A stretch of 64,000 bases of DNA from Lumnitzera littorea (Eukaryota > Streptophyta > Magnoliopsida > Myrtales > Combretaceae). The number at the start of each line of letters is the position of its first letter. The first letter of the stretch is position 1. The translations under genes were made by a program, and so were the position numbers. The notes below the pieces were generated by a model that had not been told where the DNA came from, ran no database searches, and was given only the letters and a program-made list of their open reading frames with translations. The DNA is taken from NCBI GenBank assembly GCA_024138015.1, contig JAMXBB010000007.1, forward strand, positions 83,996,902 through 84,060,901. The letters run 5' to 3'. Of the stretch, positions 26,101-37,221 are shown in pieces.

Positions 26101-26284
26101 ATTTATTCACCACTTTATTCCAATCTTAACTATGCTGATTTGGTGTATATGCAGGACAAATATTATTGAGGCTTATGTACAGATACAGACCTTGATGCGT
26201 GCCGAATATTCCCCTGAAGATATTCAAAGTATTAACATGGTTTCCTTACAGGATCTCCAAACAGAACTTGACAGCATTTTGTAG
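14134..26284 (+). CDS. COG3: COG3, conserved oligomeric Golgi complex subunit 3
   Basis: COG3 (Sec34 family) is part of lobe A of the COG complex, which tethers vesicles for retrograde transport within the Golgi. The predicted protein is 788 residues, about the length of the Arabidopsis protein, and follows it throughout. Landmarks: N-terminus MATKASSP, GYNFASTWEQ, FYKWFTDLESAMKSE (~97-111), the coiled-coil-rich Sec34 domain (~112-260), [54 protein letters not shown] and a C-terminus ending TELDSIL. Exons: 14134-14229, 14752-14838, 14919-15023, 15214-15258, 15351-15425, 15550-15645, 15956-16033, 16519-16604, 16765-16831, 16965-17027, 17126-17233, 17443-17547, 17635-17727, 19004-19092, 19364-19583, 21020-21106, 21285-21401, 21527-21559, 21775-21861, 21950-22012, 23263-23379, 24298-24390, 24841-24966, 25603-25703, 26155-26284. 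All introns are GT-AG, the total is 2367 bp with stop, and no frame break is seen. An ATG at 14116 is in frame upstream but adds residues not in the family, so 14134 is preferred. Confidence 0.96.
16150..16222 (+). repeat. Poly-T then G-rich tract in COG3 intron 7
   Basis: Inside intron 7 (16034-16518) a long T run is followed by several runs of four to seven G with short spacers. The tract could form a G-quadruplex in DNA and in the pre-mRNA. Open frames over it on both strands are low-complexity artefacts. Confidence 0.8.
17728..19003 (+). other. COG3 intron 13 (long) with (AT)n
   Basis: A 1276-bp intron, GT-AG. It holds an (AT)n microsatellite at 18385-18409. No gene or clear transposon ends seen in it. 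Confidence 0.85.
19584..21019 (+). other. COG3 intron 15 (longest), carries an insertion
   Basis: A 1436-bp intron, GT-AG, the longest in the gene. Half of it is a Mutator-like insertion (19779-20486) between perfect 9-bp direct repeats. Without the insertion and one duplicate the intron would be about 720 bp. Confidence 0.85.
19779..20486. mobile_element. Mutator-like non-autonomous element in COG3 intron 15
   Basis: 708 bp flanked by the perfect 9-bp direct repeat CTCTCAAAC at 19770-19778 and 20487-20495, the duplication length of Mutator-like elements. The ends form an imperfect inverted repeat: AGTTATTAAACTCGCAATTT on the left and, read inward, AATCATCAAAATCGTGATTC on the right. About 14 of 22 positions match, most mismatches being transitions. 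The interior is AT-rich with no coding sequence. Both splice sites of the intron remain intact outside it. Confidence 0.75.
22013..23262 (+). other. COG3 intron 20 (long)
   Basis: A 1250-bp GT-AG intron. It contains an 88-codon open frame near 22379-22645 that resembles no family I know and is probably chance. No transposon ends recognised. Confidence 0.8.
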
Positions 26285-26690
26285 AGTCATCATGATGCTT
26301 ATGCAATATGTTGCAAACAATTTTTTCCCAATTCCTCTGGGGTTAATGAGTTTATTCTGACATATTGCTGAGACCACTGTAGCATAGTTTAGGATTTCCA
26401 TAGTAGACAAGTAGATGTGTGCTCATATGTATTATGAAAGCTACTGCACAGGTCAATTTTGACTTCATTCTTTAAAGTAAAGAGTTTTTTGGACTAAGGT
26501 GTCCAACACCGTGACCTCGCTTGAATCAAACGTAAATTCTCATTTATGGCACAGCAAATTTCCTTTATCTTGACTTGGAGAATCCCTCTTAGCTGTAGCT
26601 CCTTTATTTTGAAGTATTCAAATGATTTTTCTTGTGTCCCTGTTGTTATGACTGAATGGACAAGATCGTGTCTAACAATGCCGAGCTTAA
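26285..26690 (+). other. COG3 3' UTR and downstream flank
   Basis: Follows the TAG stop at 26282-26284. The 3' UTR must end somewhere in this stretch, but no single strong AATAAA-type signal stands out, so I do not place the poly(A) site. A 61-codon open frame at 26546-26731 has no family resemblance. Confidence 0.5.
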
Positions 26691-27131
26691 CGCTGTGTTT
26701 GGCAAAGTTTAATGTAAGTGGAAATTGTTGAAAATCACTGGAAAAGAAAAAGAAAGGAAATAAAAAGAAAGAAAATGTGATTTATTTTTCTTGTTTAGAT
26801 TTATAAGGTTGAAATGAGAGGAAGTGAAAGGGAATATTTTCTTTTTATATTATTTGGTTGGAACAAAAATGGAAAGAATTAAAATTTTTAGTAAATTAAT
26901 ATATCTTTAATTTTTTCTTTTAACTTTTTTTAGGAGTATTTTTGTAACATTGTTTCACGTCCTTTCATTTCCTTTGTTTTCTCTCCAAATCTATAATGGA
27001 AACATTTCTACTTTTTTCTATCTTATTCAATCATTTTCCATGCCTTATTGAAATTGTCAAACACAAAATTTCCTCCCGTTTATACTGAATTCTATTACTT
27101 TCTATTGATTTTCTAATAGCCAAACACGGTG
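26691..27131. mobile_element. Harbinger/Tourist-type MITE downstream of COG3
   Basis: 441 bp with terminal inverted repeats. The left reads CGCTGTGTTTGGC and the right, read inward, CACCGTGTTTGGC (11 of 13 match). A perfect TAA lies on both sides (26688-26690 and 27132-27134), the 3-bp duplication typical of PIF/Harbinger. The interior is A/G- and T-rich without coding sequence. It lies about 400 bp after the COG3 stop. Confidence 0.8.
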
Positions 27132-27339
27132 TAAGTTTAATTTGGAAGACCAATCCTTCGCTCGGTTGAGCTTAGATATTGAGTTTGAGCTCTGTCTGCC
27201 ACTAATTTTGAGTGTAGCTAAATCAAGTTCATATAAGGTTTGATTATTTGAAGTAAAATTATAATCATTTCAATTAAATTAATATCAAAATTTAAATTCA
27301 ACTCAGATTTGATAAGGCGCTTGATATATATTTAGGGAA
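27132..27339. other. Short AT-rich spacer
   Basis: AT-rich DNA between the MITE and the dispersed repeat copy. Nothing recognised. Confidence 0.4.
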
Positions 27340-28230
27340 AATTGTACCAGAAGTAATCAACTTGACAATGAGTTTAAATATGTGATGATGTTTTAGAATA
27401 TTCAAATAAAAATCACTGTTTCAATAAATATGTGGATCCCATTAACTTCTTGTTATTATATTGTTAGTCCCATCTAAAATAATTATCATCTATTGCCACA
27501 TGATTCTCATATGGCAGTAACATGACACTAATAAGGCATTGATATGAACCATAAGTGATTAAAGAAGAAAACTAAAGAGATTTTTATTGATTTTAAAGAG
27601 AGCCATTAGCTAAAAGCTTACAAGTTCTAAGAGCACTTTTATTCACAACTAAATAACTCACTTGTTTCTAACAAAATGACTAACCTCCTTACTTTTACTA
27701 CTAATTCCCTATTTATAATATTCTACTTCTATATATTTACAAATATGCCACTCTGCTTATTCCCTTTATCTTTATTACACTTCACACACAACAACTAAAA
27801 TACTAACATGTGCACTAAACACAGTTCACACACATAACATTAAACATTAAAATGTGCAACCTAAGGTTATCAATTATTTTAATGCAAATAAAAAAAAGTT
27901 AAAAACAATATGAAATTATAAGAATGTAAAAAATATTTGGAAAGTAGTAAACAAGCATGGAAAAGGGAAAAAGTGCAAAACAAGAAAAAAATAACTTAAT
28001 TACATAATCACATATATATTAATTTAATTAGTTAAAAAAAAGTAAAAAATAGAAAAAATAGAAAAAGAAAAAAGAGCATAAAAATTAAAAAACCACAATA
28101 AGTAAAAACTAAATAATATGATTACATATATATATTGATTTAATTAATTAAAAAAGAAAAATCAAATTCAAACTAAAAAACGAAAACATTGCAAAAAAAA
28201 AAAATAATAATAATAATGAAATAAAATCAT
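27340..28230 (+). repeat. Dispersed repeat, copy A (inverted partner at 40860-41690)
   Basis: Matches the reverse complement of 40860-41690 in several blocks in the same order. These include 'agaagtaatcaac', 'cactaataaggca', 'aataaaaaaaagttaaaaac' with 'caatatg', 'aaaagtgcaaaa', and 'attacatatatatat' next to 'taattaaaaa'. This copy is interrupted by a candidate solo LTR at 27540-27872. No coding sequence. The family is unknown to me, and the match includes A/T-rich low-complexity parts. Confidence 0.55.
27540..27872 (-). mobile_element. Candidate Copia-type solo LTR
   Basis: A 333-bp insertion relative to the partner repeat copy. Read on the - strand it begins TGATAACC and ends ATATCA (TG...CA, with short inverted ends). 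It has a TATA-like TATTATAAATAGGG and, later, an AATAAAAATCTC signal-like stretch, the usual order of a small Copia LTR. Flanks GGCAT and ATTAT do not clearly match, so no duplication is shown. A small TRIM element is an alternative. Confidence 0.5.
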
Positions 28231-28850
28231 CCATCCTAAGGCTAAATGGTTGTACGATCTCACTTGGTGATGTGCAACACTCATGGCCACATAGTGGGTT
28301 GAATAAAACCCATTTAATTAGGTGGGTTATGAATTGCCATCTCTTTTTGTGGCTGATTTAGCCATGTAGACTTGAGGGTAGGGATGTAACACTAAAAGAA
28401 GTTATACGAAACTTAATTCTACCTTTATAGGATCTAGCTTATTCCAAAACCTTACAATAACTCTATTGGGTTTTACTTTCTATTCTTAAAACTCGTTCTT
28501 ATAAGATAAAAAATCTTAGAGACGCAAGTTTTTATAGAGTATAGATAACTTTATGTCTAAACTCTATGGGGGTGAGTTTTCATTAGGTTTAGATGATATA
28601 AAAGAGAGCAGAGTGGAAAGTGGTTAGATAAGATTATGGACATACTTACAAACTTATAAATAAATGAAATTTAAAAATTATGTGTTGTATAGTGCAAAAC
28701 TAGTGTAAAGCACGTATGGTGCATAGTTTAAAGCAATTATTTTTATTAATACATTTTTTTATTAGGTAAAGTTTTCCATCAGTTTTTATTTTATTTTATT
28801 AGTTATAATTTCAAAACTTGATCTTAGACCCAATAATGTTTGAAATCATG
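28231..28850. other. AT-rich intergenic DNA
   Basis: No gene seen. Ends at the LTR start TGTAATCCCA. The stretch near 28250-28400 is GC-richer ('ctcatggccacatagtggg') but has no readable protein. Confidence 0.45.
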
Positions 28851-31800
28851 TGTAATCCCAGTAGTTTCATGTAGTTATTCCGAGCTATTAATTTAGGGTG
28901 TTTATAAAAATAGGCTGATCAAGATGATATTTTATATGTAAATCTTAAGAGTTAGACAATGATATACAGTGAGTTTGAAATATAAAAATATGATAAAATA
29001 ATATCATTATAACTAAAAAAAATCGATAATTTTACTAAATTATACTATATTATGATTCATCTGCAGTAAACACATAAATGAGATAATAAAAATTAACTGA
29101 ACTTTAAAGATAAATTATTTGAATATTAAAACTATAAAATAACATATACAAATAATACATGTATCTTGGGTAAAATTATTGTATACCTAAAAAACAAGGA
29201 AAAATTAGCAAGGCATTAGATTAACATATGTTAGGGTGTGATCTAGCAAAAGGGATAGTTGTTTCAAGAAATGTAGGTTTAGTAGTAGTGGCAGCGCCAA
29301 GTGGTGGCAACAAAAAGGGGTTGGTGGATGGTGGTCAAAAGGTGGTTTTTTTGATAAGCTCCAATTTTCACCCAATTTTCTCGTATTTTTCAAAAATATT
29401 AAATAAGGTCAAAAAATTTTGAAAAAAATTATTCTAGGATATTTTTGTATCTACTTTATGAGAAAAAAAAATCAATTAGCAAAAATTTTGATTGGATATA
29501 TGACCTTCTTAACAAATTATGCAAAATTGAACAATTTTTTAAGCCGTTTAAAATAACCCTATTGTTGTTGTTTTAAAACCAAAATTTTTCTTAAACTTCC
29601 CTATATTGCATGTTTGGATCCTATGAAAAGATTTTGATAAAAAATATTTTTCATAATTTTTAGTAATTTTTTAGCCTCTAAATTTAATAAAAAAAATGCT
29701 ATTTTCAGACATTTTGTGTAATTAAATCTAAAGAAACCTATTTATACCAGTTCTGGAGCTTATTGGTGTTATATATTGCTGAGGCAAGTGATCTAGAGTT
29801 GGTTGAATTAAATGGAAGTTGAGGTATACACAATCATTGGTTATGGCTTACATGTATTAAGATGTGGATATATAGATTTAGAAGTATAGGTGTTATGGTG
29901 AGCATAAGCACGATGAAGCTATTGTATAGTCATGTTTTATCATGCTTGTAAACTAAAATAGGATGATGAGCGAGTTGCTTAGAGTCAACTTGTAAATTGA
30001 GTTTGTTTAGGGAGTTCTTCAAATGGTTGAGCTGGTAGAAGAGAGACTTAATTCTTGGTCCAAATATGAGATAAGAAAGACAGCTAGTAATAGGATCCTA
30101 ATTATAACCGTATCGAAGCCTTGTTTGAGAAGCTATTGGGTAAAAGAAATAAGGTTGTAAAGACTTTAGAGACATGTACTAAAAGATGGCAGATGAAAGA
30201 ATTCTAACTTTAAATATGTTAGAGCCTTGTTTAAGAAGTCATTTGGTGAAAGAAGAGTGATTATAGTGATTTTAGTGACTAGACTAGAATGTTGGCTGAT
30301 TTAAAAAAAACAAAGCTTATATGACATCACTTCATAAAATATCTTTAAAGGATTGGTTTGTAAAGAGAGGGACTTAATCTTTAGTTTAGAGGGTTGATCG
30401 AAAAGTTGGATAGTAAAAGAGACTCGACTATAACCTATCATAGACTTGTTTGAGAAGTATTTGATAAGGGGAATGCAATTGAAATGGCTACGAGAACTTT
30501 ATCAAGGATTGAATGGTATGGAATGCTTAGAGGAAATGACTTCAAAGGCTTGTTTAGAGAGTTGTGTAGAGCAAGCAGTATAACTGAGATAACATTAGAG
30601 AATTGGATAGAAGGTTACTAATCTATAGATACACATCAAGAGACTTCATTAGAAGGTTCTGAGATCAAAACTTAGTATTAGGTGAGCTTTCAAAACCTTA
30701 TTTAGAGACTTCAATAGTAAGTTGGAACTTAATATTAACCTTACACAACTTGCTAAAGATAATCTTAAACCACACTTAAATTATTTACATGAATTCATTT
30801 ATCTTATATTAAGTGAAACTAAAGTCGTTGTATTGAATATTTAAGGGAAAATTGAAGAAAACTATATTAACCATCAGGATCGTCTAGTGTTATATATCCA
30901 AGTAAGTGGGATCAGTATTTCACCGCACTTTAAAATATTATTTATGAATACTTGGAGGTCTTAGTATATATCTTGGTTGTGATTATAAGTTAGTTGCCTG
31001 TGTATGTGCAACATATGTGCTTAAATAATGTTTTGCTATTTAGAGTGATGGATTTTATGTATTGATTGCTTTATTATGTTGTCAGATTGAATTGTTTGAA
31101 ATCGTTTGATCAACCTAAAAAGCAATTTAACTAAAGTTGAGCTTAACTTCTAACTAGACTTGTATCCCAACTTACTAAGGCAAATGATTAGGTTTCTTGG
31201 GCTAAACATGAACCTTTTAATGAGGATAGTAGAAATGATCCTTTTTCTATCCTTAGTTAAACTAAGTGATAGAAGAGGAGGTTGCAACAAGGTTAAGGAC
31301 TATGGTTTGAATGTAATCTTAGGCAGAGCGTATTTCTTCATTGCACAAGTCTCGGTTTAGTTTTGATTCGCGATGTGCATGGCATTAAACTCGGATTGGT
31401 ACAATTTCTCTGATTTCACGACGATAGGTCAATGTCGTGCGATAATATTTGCTTAAGCATATATTGTATTTAATTAACTTTGCTTGAAAACCGTAATTGC
31501 TTAGTGTTAGATATGTGTTATTGTCTCCATTTAACTTATCGAGCAACTTATCACTCATTCTCTTATAATTGCTTTGTAGGTTTCCCAGTAGATACACCAG
31601 TACTACTCCAAGTTCTAGAAGTGTAGAGAACGGGGTCGGGGAGTGAGATTTAAGATCAATTGATTGGATTCCTATTTTATTTATTGACTTTACTAACTTC
31701 TAAGAAAACTAATAAGTTTTCTTCAGGTGATCTTTTAGTTTTCAATTGTTGTTCTTTGTATTATGTTTGTAAACTTGTAGACTTTTACAAATCCTTATTA

Positions 31801-32056
31801 TATCATTTTTTTAAAGTTATTTATAAAACTTGTTTTCTTCTTAAGTTTTCATACTATGGAATCTCTTTCAAAATTTATTAAAAAAAAAAGCACCACAGTT
31901 TAATACCAAGCAAGTATTAATTGGATGACTCAAAGCTATGGAATAGTAAAGGCTTGGTGTAAACGCTACCTATGTAAATGGCTAAAGTAGTTAGCTTTTA
32001 TCTTAGATTAATTTATATGATGGGCTTGTTATGACTCCCTAGTTTGAGGTGTGACC
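28851..32056 (+). mobile_element. 5' LTR of large LTR element 2
   Basis: About 3.2 kb, starting TGTAATCCCA and repeated directly at 37222-40773. Shared blocks run along the whole length, for example 'gagctattaatttagggtgt', 'ccctatattgcatgtt', 'ggttgaatt(a/g)aatggaag' and 'atcgagagact'-like parts near the end. Compared with the 3' LTR it lacks a 234-bp block at 29259-29263 (joined at TTGTT) and a smaller one near 29195. A primer-binding site follows seven bases after the end. No intact open frame. Confidence 0.8.
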
Positions 32057-35000
32057 GTTCAAGTGGTATCAAAGCATGGTCCTCAACCATTTACTTAAAA
32101 TGTAACTCTTCTTAACTAATTTTGAGATGTCATAATTAAAATAAATTAGAATACTTTAAGAACATCGAGAGTTGGGGAAAGTAAATGGGATGTAAAAGAC
32201 TTCCATTTGTAAGGTTACATATAAGTTATACATATATAAGGTAAAAAAAAATGATAAATAATAATGAATAATAGGTAATGCTTGTATAACTTATATCGTA
32301 TTTACTATCAAATTCTAAATCATTAACTTATTTATGCTTAGAGACAATAATAAATAGTGAAGAGTTTAGAAATTATGGGTTTAAATTGTAGGAACTATTT
32401 TTAGATGGAACAATTACGTACAATTCTATGTTTTTGATGAAATTTATGATATGCCCATATGTATTAAGATAATCATCTTGGAGACATTGGAATGAATGGG
32501 AGCATTATACTACTATTATTATTTGGAGAAAGAATACTTGTTGAGATAGTAGGCTATGTTACATAGTATTAATGATGTTATTTTCAATGATTGAAAAGTT
32601 GAAAAGGGAGTTATTAAAGAAGCTATGACTAGGAGACACTAAAAGCATTCTACATTTTTAGAGACTTTCTCATTATATCATTGTATAGTGCCTTATAAAC
32701 TTCTATTTGGAGAGCATTAATATAGAAAACATACTTTAACTAATCTAAATTCCTAATTGAATCATAAGAAAACCCCTTATGGTATAATGAAATTTAGTGG
32801 TGACTAATCAAAACTGAAATGAAGGTTTTGAAGATTGCTTTAGATGTTGCAATGACTTGAGATGACAACTAAACAATAGAAATGGATGGATATAGAAATT
32901 TAAAAGGGTAAAATAGAGGAGAAAGAAGAAATTTAGGTAGAAATTATTCTGAGAATTTAAAATAGTAGGTTGTCTAAGAACTAAAGAGTTAATTTATAAA
33001 ATGAAACTTAATTAAAATATTGAAGATGATAGAGAAGTGTAGCGAATTATATTTTAGATTCCAAAATAGTCAATCATTGGTTCTGACTTGAACTTGAGGT
33101 TAGTGATGTACATGTGAGTAAATATGGAAATAGACTTTTATTAGATAAATATAATAAATTCTAAAGTATCTAGTTTGAAGGTTCACAATTAATAGGATTT
33201 TCAGATAACTTTTAGGAATTAAATTTTTGAGAATAAAACCACGGATTGGGAACTTAATTGCTTTCAACATGTAGTGGTTACTCTTTCCTTAATGACTCTT
33301 GTTGTTTGAGGAGTTTTGTGCTAACTAGAATGTGTTACCTCTTTTATTAGTATAGATGTGATCTTATTTTTATAGATAACTATAGTAATAATTGAAAATA
33401 GAGAAGTTAAAAGGTCAATATGTGATCTTTTGGCGTATATATATGTGCGTGTGTGTGTGGAAATTATCTACATGGTTTTCATTTGTGCGAAGGATTAATT
33501 TTGATATAATTTCTCTTAGGAATGAAATTTAGACTTGATATAAATTTGTGGAGCAAAGTTCAAATTCTAATGTATTTCAATTCTCTTGTTGATTTAGTGA
33601 TGATTTCGTAATTAAGTAAGTGAGGATGTACTTAGAAATCAGTATTTAAGAAGAAGATATGTGATCTTTCATATGCATGGAAGCTTGTATGCAGATCCTT
33701 ATTAGATGAAAATTAATGTCAATGAAATTCTCCTTTGATGTTGAGCTAAGTTCTGAAGTTCGCTTTTTGAAGGTAAGTTTGGTTGATATGTTTTTATGGA
33801 ATCATAAGCTAAGATTTGAGGTATTTGATCCGAAATGAAGTTAAATGTACTTTATAAAATATATGAGAATTTGCACAAATAGATTGAGCACTGGGAAGCA
33901 AAAAGTCAAAGGATATAGGAGGTAAGAAGTATATAGTCTTAAATGATGTTAATATATTGAATTAGTATTTGTGAGAATTGACTTAAGCAAAGGGATCATA
34001 AGTGAACATAATTTAAAATATAATAACTACCGGGGGAATTTTTGTTGCTATCCTACAATAAAAAAGAAATTGAGATGCTTTGAGGATGCGGATGTTATTA
34101 TATCATAGGTATGAATATAGGTGATGTGATAGTTATAGGTGTTGATTAGTACTCAGCTTCTAACAAATAGAGACTTGGACATTACAAGGAGTACTTTGTG
34201 ATATTTTATGAAATATAGGATGTGTTTGAGATGAATGATTTGTGGATGTTAAAATCTCAATGGCAAATTGATTGTCAGGAATTATATGACATTAGCCGAT
34301 AGGAATGATTATTTCAAAGGGTAGTATAGAGACTAACATTCCATGCTAAGTTCTGCAGTTGAATGTAGGAGTTTGTTTTACTGAGGTGATATTCCATTAA
34401 TAATGCTTATATAGAAGAATGTACTGGTCACAAGTGCTATATGAATATCAAGAAAAGTTAATGAAAAGACTTATTGTGGAATTTCATGATATTAGCTGTA
34501 TAGGGGATACCCACCTAAAGGAGTTCATTGAAGTTGAATTGTATACCTACTCATAGGTCATATATGGTTGAGTGTTGGGTAAACAATCACTTGAGAAAAT
34601 GAGATATTTGGTTAACAAAGTGGTGAGATACCTAAGGAAATGAATGGAAAATGTAAGCTTAGTAATAAGTACTCTTATACCTTAAGACTTGCCAAGGGAT
34701 AACTACTATCACTTTCAGAAGATGATGTACTCAATTTAAGTTAAGTGGATGATAACTAAGGTAAATACAAAACAGTAAGGGTAGTGACCATAATATTTAT
34801 GGGTTGATGAGAATACTATGTGATGAAAATACACTAAGAGTTGGATTTTAAGAACTATCGAACCTTTTGAACTTGTTTAAACGAAATCATATTTTTAAGA
34901 TGAGATAGGAAAAACCTACTTTAACTAAAGATTGAATATCCTAAATCAAGTTAGGTTAGAAGTATTTAGAATTCCTAAGTATTAGAGAAGATGTATAAAA

Positions 35001-37221
35001 CAATTAAAACTAAGATAGAAGCTAGATTCTAAAAGGACTTTAGGACATCGAGATTTAGATAAGTTAACAAAGAGGTTAATAGCTAAGAAGAAACCTAGAA
35101 AGAATACTTCCAAGATAATTTCGTGAATGATCGTGGGACAAATGACGATGCATAAGAATTAATAATAAGATATGAAACATAAACCCCTCTTGCTTGAAGT
35201 TAAGGTTTGAATGTACCTAGGTAGGTATATAATTGAGTAGGTTAAAAGTTTTTTATTATATGGTATTGTTTATCATAATAGCTCAATAAAAAATAAAGGT
35301 CAGGGGTATGATGAATCACAAAGTTTAGACATGGGTATGATTTTAAGGACTATAAGTAAGAGTAAAATGGAGACTTAAGGCATGATTAGAAATGGAATCA
35401 AGATTGTTTAAGAAAATGGATGAGCTATAGCAAAGAGCAACATAGGTGAAAGTGAATTAGGGATGGACACATTAAACTATATTCAGGAGACTTAATAAAA
35501 CTTAAGTAGAGAGCAAAAAGGGAGTTTTTAGGAAATCGTGATAATTATACTCTGAATGCAATACGGTGAGGAATTTAGTGAATATATAAGATGAAGGTCA
35601 AGGAGGAAATGAATGGAGCTATGTTTAGAGAGATGAAAACTAGTTGATGATAAAGAATGTTACCATAAGAAAATGTGTGAGAAGATGCTTGGAATAAACT
35701 GAAATGATTCATGGAAATAAAAAGAGTAATAATTTGGTGTAGTAAGATAAGGTTGTGAAATAAACAATGAGGTTGTACACTTTCTCATTGATCGCAGAGA
35801 TAAGAAAAGAAGCAAGAAGATATTATTGGATTGGAATACGATGGTGGAATCATTGTAACTCTCGAGTGTATCTTGAGTACATGTAAATATACAAGATGAG
35901 GATGGTAAATCTATCAACTCCTATATTTCGCTTGTTAAATTTGTTAAATGTCATTCATCTCATTCTATGAATTCTTTATTTTGAGTTGATTCAAACATAT
36001 TGTGTCGGTCATAAAACTCATCAAAATCTTAATAGCTGCAAATTGTGTTAGTTTCAAGTCAAATTCATCTGTTGAGTCAATGTTATCTCCTTTAGAGTAT
36101 GTTATAAGTGGATCGAGATTTGCCAAACTTAACTTTGTAATTATATGTACGGGTTGAAGGAGTGCTCAAACCTTAAATTACGGAAGCAATAGAGATTATG
36201 AGGTGGCATCTAACTACCATGGTAAAGTTAAAAGGTCAATAGACTTAACTAAGAATTTATGATAGAAGGCAACCCATCAATATAGCGGATAATCAGATTC
36301 AGAAAGTTAATGAGTAAAATATGGAATAATAATGGAAGATGAGGTATGCATGAGTGATAAGAATTGGGTTGCAAGATTGTTGGAAGTGAAATCCTATTTA
36401 GGTTGATGATTGAAGGATGGTCTAAAACTGTTATAGTTAGGAACCTTAGATCTAAAAGACTTAGAACTCGAATTCAAAAAGTGATTGCAATCAGAAACCA
36501 AGTGAATATACTATTTCAGAGCCTAATTCAGATGGTATGAGCATATAGGAGATAAGCACGAAATGAAGAGAAACTCTATAGACTGATTGACATAAAGGTG
36601 ATCTATGTAGTAATAGATGGATCTATACTATTTATGTACTTATATAAGGATTGATGGACGGTACATAGACAACGGGAATTGGTGATATATAGAAAATACC
36701 TAAAGATATTTAGTAGGAAAGGTTAAACATAATATGTAGACCTATTTTACCCATAAGTTTGGTAGAATATCATATAATATGCTAGATAGTGATAGTATGT
36801 AGGCTTAAGAAGAATTTAAGCATAGTAGTAGGGATAAACCAATAGACCTACAATGGAATTATATACTAAAGGGATCATTTATGGAAATATAGGATAAACA
36901 AATCTCCAATAATCAAGAACCCAAAATGTAAAGTATGTGAAAGTACAATAAAGAGAATGGCCTCAAGTGGAAATGATTGATAAGAAAGCCAACAGACTTA
37001 CAAGAAGATAATATGAGGGAAGGGCAACTTATTTAGATACATAATAGATAGATTTAGAGATTATAAGATTGAAATGTGCGATTATTCTAGAGATTAAGTT
37101 AATGATACATCTTTAATCCTGATTAATATGTGGATGAATATAGAAGTATTTAGAGGTGATGTAGGTAAGGTAGATAATTGAAAATTTGAGAACAAAACTT
37201 TTTTGAAAAGAGGTGGAAATA
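32057..37221 (+). mobile_element. Interior of large LTR element 2, essentially non-coding
   Basis: About 5.2 kb. It starts with a primer-binding site (32064-32075) and ends with a polypurine stretch 'gaaaagaggtgga' next to the 3' LTR. No frame gives recognisable gag or pol. Near 36050-36560 scattered codons (a 'C..C' pair, then ADNQIQKVNE) faintly recall the end of a Ty3/Gypsy integrase, at the place where it would be expected. This is weak. The element is either a LARD or a very old, decayed Ty3/Gypsy copy. Confidence 0.6.
32064..32075 (+). other. Primer-binding site of LTR element 2
   Basis: TGGTATCAAAGC matches the plant initiator-Met tRNA primer site TGGTATCAGAGC at 11 of 12 positions (one G-to-A change). 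It is placed seven bases after the 5' LTR. Confidence 0.85.
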
